Assembly: GCA_001411745.2 (NCBI GenBank)
Contig: LIQB01000005.1
Location: 124,001-188,000 of the forward strand
Origin: Psychrobacter glacincola
GTDB lineage: Bacteria > Pseudomonadota > Gammaproteobacteria > Pseudomonadales > Moraxellaceae
Direction: 5' to 3'
DNA: 64,000 bases
Below the pieces are notes generated by a model. It was not told where the DNA came from. It ran no database searches and saw only the letters and a program-made list of their open reading frames with translations. The position numbers were made by a program, and so were the translations under genes. Numbering within the stretch: the stretch's first letter is position 1; the number at the start of each line of letters is the position of its first letter. Below are positions 58,822 to 64,000 of this stretch, in pieces.

Positions 58822-59679
58822 TCATACAAACACCAAACCATCTTCAGTTTGATGCACCTTAATATCAATATCATAAACATCGCTTAATTGCGAGCGTGTC
58901 ATCACTTCACTAGGCGTTCCTTGTGCAACAACTTGTCCACCGCTTAATAGCACCACTTCATCAGTATAGCGATGCGCATGGGTCAAATCATGTAACACAA
59001 CCAAGATACTTTTGCGTTGCTGTCGCACCAAATTATGCAAATAATGAAGTAAAAAACGCTGATGGCGAATATCAAGATGATTGGTCGGCTCATCAAACAT
59101 CATGATTTTAGTGTCTTGCATTAGCGCCCTTACGATAGCCAAGCGCTGCTTTTCACCGCCTGATAAGGTTTGCACGCGGGCACTGACCAAACTTGATAAC
59201 TCAAAGTCTTGTAGTAAACGTTGCGCGCGCTCAACATGATGGCTATTTGGGCGCTGATACCATGCAAGATTTGGCGAGACTCCTAACAGCGCATAATCCA
59301 GTACCGTTAACGGCAGCTCAAAACGCTCATGTTGTCCAACCCAAGCAATATGGCCATCATTCATGACCTCGTTGATCGGCTGACCGTAAATCATAATGTG
59401 ACCATCCGTTTTAAGCGCGGTTCCTGTGTGTTGACCCAAAACCGTATGTAGCAACGTACTTTTACCTGCGCCATTTGGTCCGATAAAGGCGACCAGCTTT
59501 TGGCTTGGCACGGTTAGTTTGTCTATCTTTAACAATATTTTATGGCCATGCGAGATATGAATATCTTGCATCGACAGCAACTCGCCTTCATCACTACTCT
59601 TGATATCACTACTATTTATACAACTGTCTCGACTCGCTAATGATGTCTTTGATGTAGCCGTAAAAAATGAATGGAACAT
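58822..59679 (-). CDS. hmuV: Heme ABC transporter ATP-binding protein
   Basis: This is the ATPase of an iron/heme/B12 type importer (FecE/BtuD/HmuV). Walker A is GPNGAGKSTLLH, the signature LSGGEKQRLAIVRALM, Walker B IMMFDEPTNHLD and the switch histidine lies in VVLHDLTHAHRY. A 30-residue Ser/Asp-rich tail precedes the domain. GAGGG lies before the start and the gap to the permease gene is only 15 bases. The heme assignment comes from the neighbouring hmuS and receptor. Confidence 0.88.
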   Translation of the reverse strand: MFHSFFTATSKTSLASRDSCINSSDIKSSDEGELLSMQDIHISHGHKILLKIDKLTVPSQKLVAFIGPNGAGKSTLLHTVLGQHTGTALKTDGHIMIYGQPINEVMNDGHIAWVGQHERFELPLTVLDYALLGVSPNLAWYQRPNSHHVERAQRLLQDFELSSLVSARVQTLSGGEKQRLAIVRALMQDTKIMMFDEPTNHLDIRHQRFLLHYLHNLVRQQRKSILVVLHDLTHAHRYTDEVVLLSGGQVVAQGTPSEVMTRSQLSDVYDIDIKVHQTEDGLVFV

Positions 59680-59694
59680 AAATACCCTCTTCGA

Positions 59695-60693
59695 TTAACG
59701 GCGGCTACTACGCACAAACAGCCAAATAAAGAATGGACCGCCAAGCAACGCTAAAACGATGCCAACGGGCACATCCACTGGATAAGCAACATGCCGCGCC
59801 GCGCCATCAATGACGAGTAATAATATCGCCCCAAGCCAGCCAGACCAAATCATGAGACGCATACGTCCACCACCAAACAAAATAGCCAGCAGGTTTGGCA
59901 CCATCATGCCAATAAAACCAATGACGCCTGCTAAAGACACCGCTGCCCCTGTCAATAATGCCGAGGCAATCACGACCAAACAACGAACCACACCCACCTT
60001 GATACCCAAGGACTTAGCGGCGGCTTCACCAAGCATCAACCCATCCAACTGGCGACCTAATGGTAATAAAATTGCCAACCCCAATAACATAGAGACAATC
60101 GAATAACGCAGCGGTACAAAGCCCGCTTCCGCCATACTGCCTGACAGCCAATTGGTCGCGGAGCGCAGCACCATGTCATCAGACATGAATAAAATCAGGC
60201 TGACCACTGCAGAACAAAAAGCACTGATGACAAATCCCAATATCAGCAAGCCCATCTGCCCACCGCCCAAAAACCGATGACAAGCGAGAATAAACAAGCA
60301 CACCAATACGCTTCCGGTAAACGCCGCAAGCGGTATCCCAATACCCCCAAACCCCAATGCCAGAACCAAAACAACACCAAGCGCTGCGCCACCTGATGTA
60401 CCGATTAAACTTGGATCCGCTAAAGGATTTTCAAATAAAGCCTGTAATGCTGCACCACTAACTGACAACGCCATACCAACCAGTAAAGCCGTCACCACAC
60501 GCGGATAACGCAGCTGCCAAATAGTATCGTCAAGATGGCTAGGGCTTGACCATTCGCCAAAGCCAATACCAAGCGCCAACCAAATTAGCAATACAGATGT
60601 GACAGCAGCAGCAATATAGTAGATGCTAGGTCTATGTTTTCCAGTTTGTGTAGAGATAGAAGCAGAAATCGTATTTGCCATGTGAGATGTCAT
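59695..60693 (-). CDS. hmuU: Heme ABC transporter permease (FecCD family)
   Basis: This inner-membrane permease has 332 residues and about ten hydrophobic segments. FecCD signatures are RYPRVVTALLVGMALSVSGA, ALFENPLADPSLIGTSGGAALG and GVIGFIGMMVPNLLAILFG. It works with hmuV and the periplasmic binding protein upstream. It starts 36 bases after the end of hmuT. An alternative start four codons later (MANTISAS) is possible; neither has a strong site. Confidence 0.9.
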   Translation of the reverse strand: MTSHMANTISASISTQTGKHRPSIYYIAAAVTSVLLIWLALGIGFGEWSSPSHLDDTIWQLRYPRVVTALLVGMALSVSGAALQALFENPLADPSLIGTSGGAALGVVLVLALGFGGIGIPLAAFTGSVLVCLFILACHRFLGGGQMGLLILGFVISAFCSAVVSLILFMSDDMVLRSATNWLSGSMAEAGFVPLRYSIVSMLLGLAILLPLGRQLDGLMLGEAAAKSLGIKVGVVRCLVVIASALLTGAAVSLAGVIGFIGMMVPNLLAILFGGGRMRLMIWSGWLGAILLLVIDGAARHVAYPVDVPVGIVLALLGGPFFIWLFVRSSRR

Positions 60694-60728
60694 TTTGTTG
60701 AATATGAGATAAGATATATTTGCTTAGG

Positions 60729-61586
60729 CTATTTTACTACAGCGTTCAGCTTTTTTAAGACGTCAGGCGAATGCAAGCCGTAACGCAGAAAGTCATCGGC
60801 TGGCCAAAAATGGACGCCGCCCTTTTTACCTGCGGCACTTGCTGCAATCTCTGGACGTTTGCTAAATTTATTGACCCCGCCAACCACTGCCTGATTATGA
60901 TCAGCAATAATAATCACATCGGGCTTGGCGGCCAGCCAGCCTTCACGGGACATAGGTTTTAGCCCCGATACGTTTGCCGCATTTATTCCACCAGCACGGC
61001 GAATCAGCTCATCGCCTACCGTGCCCTTACCTGCAACGATACGACCATCGTAACTTAATAAATAACGCTTACCTGTCTTTGCCATTGGACTCATCCCTGT
61101 ATTCCAACGCTTCGCAAGCTGCGATCCTTCAGCTTTTTTATCCACATAACTGCCGATAGATTTAATACTATTGGCAAAGGTGCTTACCTCTTCTTTAGGC
61201 GCGACATTGACGGCTTTAACTTTTAAGCCGTTTAAGCGCTGATAAATACTCGCAGGCTGCACCATATAACTACCGAGCACCAAATCTGGCTTGACCGCCA
61301 ACACTGACTCTGCAGTGATATTACGATGCATACCCACGGCTGGCACGCTCTTTAACGCTGGATTATGATTGGTCGCATCTTTACCAACCAACTTATTGGT
61401 CGCTCCTAGTGCCACCACGACGTCTGCAACATCGGGGCTCATCGCGACAATACGCTCATAAGCTTGGGCAGAAAGTGAGGGCACGGCAAATGCGCCAATA
61501 ATGGCAGCAGTGCTGATAGCCCGACTCATCAATTTTTTATTTATCACTGAGTGAGTTATTACTGTTTTTGATAATGCAGAAGACAT
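60729..61586 (-). CDS. hmuT: Periplasmic hemin-binding protein, HmuT-like
   Basis: This class III substrate-binding protein has 286 residues from the start MSSALSKT, which has TTAGGA six bases upstream; longer frames have no support. The signal peptide ends near PSLSAQA. ERIVAMSPDVADVVVALGA and AVKPDLVLGSYM match HmuT/PhuT/ShuT proteins, as does GKGTVGDELIRRAGG. The residue that is usually the heme-ligand tyrosine (VGYxR) is Met86 here, followed by His87 (VGMHR). Ligation by His is an inference. The gene lies between hmuS and hmuU. Confidence 0.85.
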   Translation of the reverse strand: MSSALSKTVITHSVINKKLMSRAISTAAIIGAFAVPSLSAQAYERIVAMSPDVADVVVALGATNKLVGKDATNHNPALKSVPAVGMHRNITAESVLAVKPDLVLGSYMVQPASIYQRLNGLKVKAVNVAPKEEVSTFANSIKSIGSYVDKKAEGSQLAKRWNTGMSPMAKTGKRYLLSYDGRIVAGKGTVGDELIRRAGGINAANVSGLKPMSREGWLAAKPDVIIIADHNQAVVGGVNKFSKRPEIAASAAGKKGGVHFWPADDFLRYGLHSPDVLKKLNAVVK

Positions 61587-61736
61587 AAGCATTCCTAATT
61601 TGCTAACGTAAAAAATGACACTATTAACAGAACCATTAACGTGTATTAAGCATCCCAAATAACTCACACAACAGCTATGACTTATCCGTTATGTGAGTGT
61701 CAATATCGCAAAATTTGCTGATTTTTTATGACGGGT

Positions 61737-62870
61737 TTACACGCTCTCTTCTTCAGCCATAACCACTGGTGCTAAGGCTTCTGCATACGAATGCGCTTCG
61801 ATGACCGCCGAGACAATTTGCTGCCATGCTTCAAGCTCAGGCGTGCCTTCAATTCGCTGACCGAACACACTAAAGATACTGACACCATGATCATCAAAAC
61901 CTTCGATACAAGTCACGATGCCGTCTTTGGTTGGGCGCTTAACGCTCCACAGTTGCGCCAATGCTTTGTCTTTTAAATGCAGCGTAAAGTCATTATGGTC
62001 TTTATCTAAAATATTAAACCAATCACCCATGCGTTTGAGCGTCTGCACGGTGCCAGTCTGAATCTGCACCAGACCACTGTTACCGACAAATATCATAATC
62101 GGGCATTTGGCATCACGCGCTTGCTCGAAAACCGCTTCGACCGCGCTAATATCAAGCTGCTGCGTCATCTGCTCTGGTGCTTGACGGTAGCTACTAGCAC
62201 GATCAATATCGAGATTTTTTAGTAATGAATGAAACTGATGCACATCTGTCATCGCCTGCCAGCCTTGCTGTAGCTGCGCGCGCTCCTCTTCACTTAATGC
62301 CTTGTAACGCCAGTCATTCAGTGGCTCTTGTGCCTCTAACGTCAGCGTCTCATTATTCACCGTTTGCTGCTGCTTCTGAATCATCGCTTGCCAGCGCGCA
62401 ATATTCTCATCACTTAACTCTCGTAGATAGACTTTATCAATCGCACCGCCTTGCGCGTTATAGAACTGAATACTATAAGAGGGCTTATCAGCGCGGCTGG
62501 TATCCGTTACCGCCAGCATATGCTGCCATTGCCACATAAAGAATCGCAAATCTAGACCACCCACATTGAGTGCCAATCCCATCTTTTCGCCAAGCTTAAG
62601 ATTATGATACGGCGCTGTTTTTTCATGCACGGCCAGCTCGTTTCTGACAATGCTTTCCATTTCACCAAAGTTCTCAAATTGCTTTAATACAGCTTTGCAC
62701 TGATCACCCATATACTGGCTATAAGGGGAGGCTAACATCAGTTCAAACTCGCTGATGCCTAGCGCAGCCGCTCCTTCTGTGGGAAATAACATCGGCGTTT
62801 TTGCTTTTAATGCTTGGTACTGTTGCCACAGCTCAGTATTTTTTTTGGTTAACGATAACGGTTGACTCAT
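61737..62870 (-). CDS. hmuS: Hemin-degrading factor HmuS/HemS
   Basis: This cytoplasmic heme-handling protein of 377 residues is of the HemS/ChuS/PhuS family, which accepts imported heme for degradation or delivery. Family features are the N-terminal ELWQQYQALKAKTPMLFPTE and AAALGISEFELMLA, the middle NVGGLDLRFFMWQWQHMLAV, and the C-terminal half repeating that fold with MIFVGNSGLVQIQTGTV and KRMGDWFNILD. The start MSQPLSL is chosen because GGAG lies six bases upstream; an ATG four codons earlier overlaps it. First gene of the minus-strand heme operon, next to a Fur-type dyad. Confidence 0.92.
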   Translation of the reverse strand: MSQPLSLTKKNTELWQQYQALKAKTPMLFPTEGAAALGISEFELMLASPYSQYMGDQCKAVLKQFENFGEMESIVRNELAVHEKTAPYHNLKLGEKMGLALNVGGLDLRFFMWQWQHMLAVTDTSRADKPSYSIQFYNAQGGAIDKVYLRELSDENIARWQAMIQKQQQTVNNETLTLEAQEPLNDWRYKALSEEERAQLQQGWQAMTDVHQFHSLLKNLDIDRASSYRQAPEQMTQQLDISAVEAVFEQARDAKCPIMIFVGNSGLVQIQTGTVQTLKRMGDWFNILDKDHNDFTLHLKDKALAQLWSVKRPTKDGIVTCIEGFDDHGVSIFSVFGQRIEGTPELEAWQQIVSAVIEAHSYAEALAPVVMAEEESV

Positions 62871-63073
62871 GATGGTCTCCATAAAATGAATAGCAGTAAA
62901 AAAGCCAATGATCTTGGCTATGTAGTATTGAAATATGAATATCTTTAGAAAATAGCAGAGACGATGACTATGATTGATATTTGATAAAAACGATGCCTGC
63001 TGTACTACAGGGCTTGCAATGATGCAGCAAGGGTGTATTTATCAAGCAGACTTTTGGCAATTATCGCTTCTAT

Positions 63074-63132
63074 TTCATCATTTATAATTCATCATTTATA
63101 ATTCATCATTTATAATTCATCATTTATAATTC
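63074..63132 (+). repeat. 14-bp tandem repeat, 4.2 copies
   Basis: TTCATCATTTATAA is repeated four times exactly (63074-63129) plus three further bases. All copies are identical, so the array is recent or actively homogenised. Confidence 0.95.
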
Positions 63133-63183
63133 TGTCTTTAGGCTTCGGACGAAATCATTATGGCAACATTTTTTCACTTTGTA

Positions 63184-63229
63184 AATAATAATAATTATCA
63201 TTTACATCTTGATAATTATTATCGTTTGA
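63184..63229. promoter_or_regulatory. Paired Fur-box-like operator
   Basis: ATAATAATTATCA (63188-63200) and TGATAATTATTAT (63210-63222) are perfect 13-bp inverted arms with a 9-bp spacer. Each side can be aligned to the 19-bp Fur consensus with about 13-14 matches (63184-63202 and 63211-63229). The location between divergent heme genes fits iron control by Fur. Confidence 0.72.
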
Positions 63230-63377
63230 AATACTATGTCTGGGCTTTGTTACTTAATCTAGTGAATCAAGTAACCAAACCTTTAATAATTAATACTATG
63301 AAAAGGTCGCTTTAGATCGCTCTTTTTGTAGTAAAAGGTCTTTAAGCAGCGCGACTTTCTTACTTTCTCTTTTTACG

Positions 63378-64000
63378 ATGGCTGTTTTATTTATGTCAAT
63401 TTTAGCGTTTGATTTATCGTTGACTCATACGGGACTAAACACCCATCCCTCACTGCTGCGTCGTAGCCCATTAGCCATAAGTGTGGCATTAGCATTGTTT
63501 GCATTCACGTCAGTTTCAGTCCAAGCAGCGCCAATTTTCGCAGAGACTAATGGTGATATGCCTAACGATGCAGCCATGCCGAGCACACGTTTAGACCCTA
63601 TCGTGGTAACGGCGACTCGCTCTGAGCGCGCTTTAAGTGATGCGCCAGTTGCCCTGCAAGTACTCAGTCGCCAGCAGCTCGATGACAACCATGCTCATAC
63701 CTTGAAAGAAGCGCTAGCCTTGTTACCCAATGTCTACTTACGTGAAGTCCATGGCAAGACAGGTTACGAAGTCAGCATGCAAGGCTTTACCGGTGATCAA
63801 GTATTGGTATTGATTGACGGTTTACCGATTACGGCAAGCACTGGCTCGACAGTAAACTTGAATCAATATATGAATATGGATATCGAACAGATAGAGGTGG
63901 TGCAAGGAGCGGCGTCAGCGCAGTTTGGTAGCGCGGCGATGGGCGGCGTCATTAATATCATCACCAAACCTATTGGCGCGGCGACAGGACATATCACCAC
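63378..64000 (+). CDS. TonB-dependent receptor, probably heme (3' partial)
   Basis: This outer-membrane receptor is cut by the window end; 207 codons are visible. A long N-terminus (about 35 residues) precedes the hydrophobic signal segment LAISVALALFAFTSVSVQA. A TonB-box-like region follows (LDPIVVTATRSERALSDAP), then the plug domain with LKEALALLPNVYLREVHG, VLVLIDGLPI, IEQIEVVQGAASAQFGSAAMGGVINIIT. The divergent heme uptake genes and the Fur-like site suggest heme as ligand; colicin-receptor-like siderophore or B12 receptors share these motifs. The upstream ribosome binding site is weak; Met6 is an alternative start. Confidence 0.88.
   Translation, partial: MAVLFMSILAFDLSLTHTGLNTHPSLLRRSPLAISVALALFAFTSVSVQAAPIFAETNGDMPNDAAMPSTRLDPIVVTATRSERALSDAPVALQVLSRQQLDDNHAHTLKEALALLPNVYLREVHGKTGYEVSMQGFTGDQVLVLIDGLPITASTGSTVNLNQYMNMDIEQIEVVQGAASAQFGSAAMGGVINIITKPIGAATGHIT

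Larger units (their letters stand above)
62871..63377. other. Divergent regulatory region of the heme locus
   Basis: A 507-bp AT-rich region between hmuS and the divergent receptor gene. It carries a four-copy 14-bp tandem repeat, a paired Fur-box dyad and, presumably, both promoters. No small gene is convincing. Confidence 0.6.

Overview
The window reads as a chromosomal segment of a gammaproteobacterium of the family Moraxellaceae, most likely Psychrobacter. This genus call is inferred from protein resemblance, moderate GC content, the small AT-rich intergenic spaces and the mix of genes (PETase-like secreted esterase, delta-9 desaturase, heme uptake, valine catabolism); no rRNA or database search supports it. 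Nearly all of the window is ordinary chromosomal coding sequence. I see no prophage, CRISPR array, complete insertion sequence or conjugative element.

Layout. 1-3.8 kb: the end of pal, an Sfp-type phosphopantetheinyl transferase, an outer-membrane beta-barrel protein with an in-frame 27-bp repeat, a 630-bp intergenic region rich in dyads, and an IclR regulator. 3.9-9.8 kb: a five-gene minus-strand valine (isobutyryl-CoA) catabolic operon, mmsA - acyl-CoA dehydrogenase - enoyl-CoA hydratase - HIBYL-CoA hydrolase - mmsB, behind a recognisable sigma70 promoter. It is followed by prpE (propionyl-CoA synthetase, 10.2-12.2 kb) and a fatty acyl-CoA ligase, so this end is devoted to short- and medium-chain acyl-CoA metabolism. 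14.4-19 kb: an MFS exporter, a divergent secreted PETase-type polyester hydrolase, an ankyrin lipoprotein and a metallo-beta-lactamase-fold protein. 19-21.1 kb: nsrR and nnrS (nitric oxide response) with a good NsrR box. 21.3-22.7 kb: cryptochrome-DASH.

23.2-29.9 kb is an electrophile/aldehyde detoxification island. A NemR-like TetR repressor is flanked by two identical 15-bp operators, one facing an aldehyde dehydrogenase and one overlapping the promoter of yqhD - curA - DJ-1/Hsp31-like - GST. 30.4-33.4 kb: an EmrBA-like efflux pair. 33.6-45 kb: housekeeping genes (pdxH, glmM, guaB, MscS-type channel, cysS, PduO-type adenosyltransferase, ugpQ-like) with two uncharacterised lipoproteins. 45-54.8 kb: delta-9 fatty acid desaturase with a possible DesT/FabR-type operator, selO, maeB, cca, a truncated short-chain dehydrogenase remnant, a CAT-anticodon tRNA (probably tRNA-Ile2) and maeA. 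55.2-58.5 kb: a three-gene MacAB-like ABC efflux system. 58.8-64 kb: a heme acquisition locus (hmuV, hmuU, hmuT, hmuS and a divergent TonB-dependent receptor cut off by the window end) with a paired Fur-box dyad and a 14-bp x4 tandem repeat in the shared regulatory region.

The most interesting items are the PETase homologue, the NemR-like regulon with its duplicated operators, the HmuT-like protein lacking the usual heme-ligand tyrosine, and the repeat-rich regulatory regions at 2.6-2.8, 30.3 and 63.1 kb.
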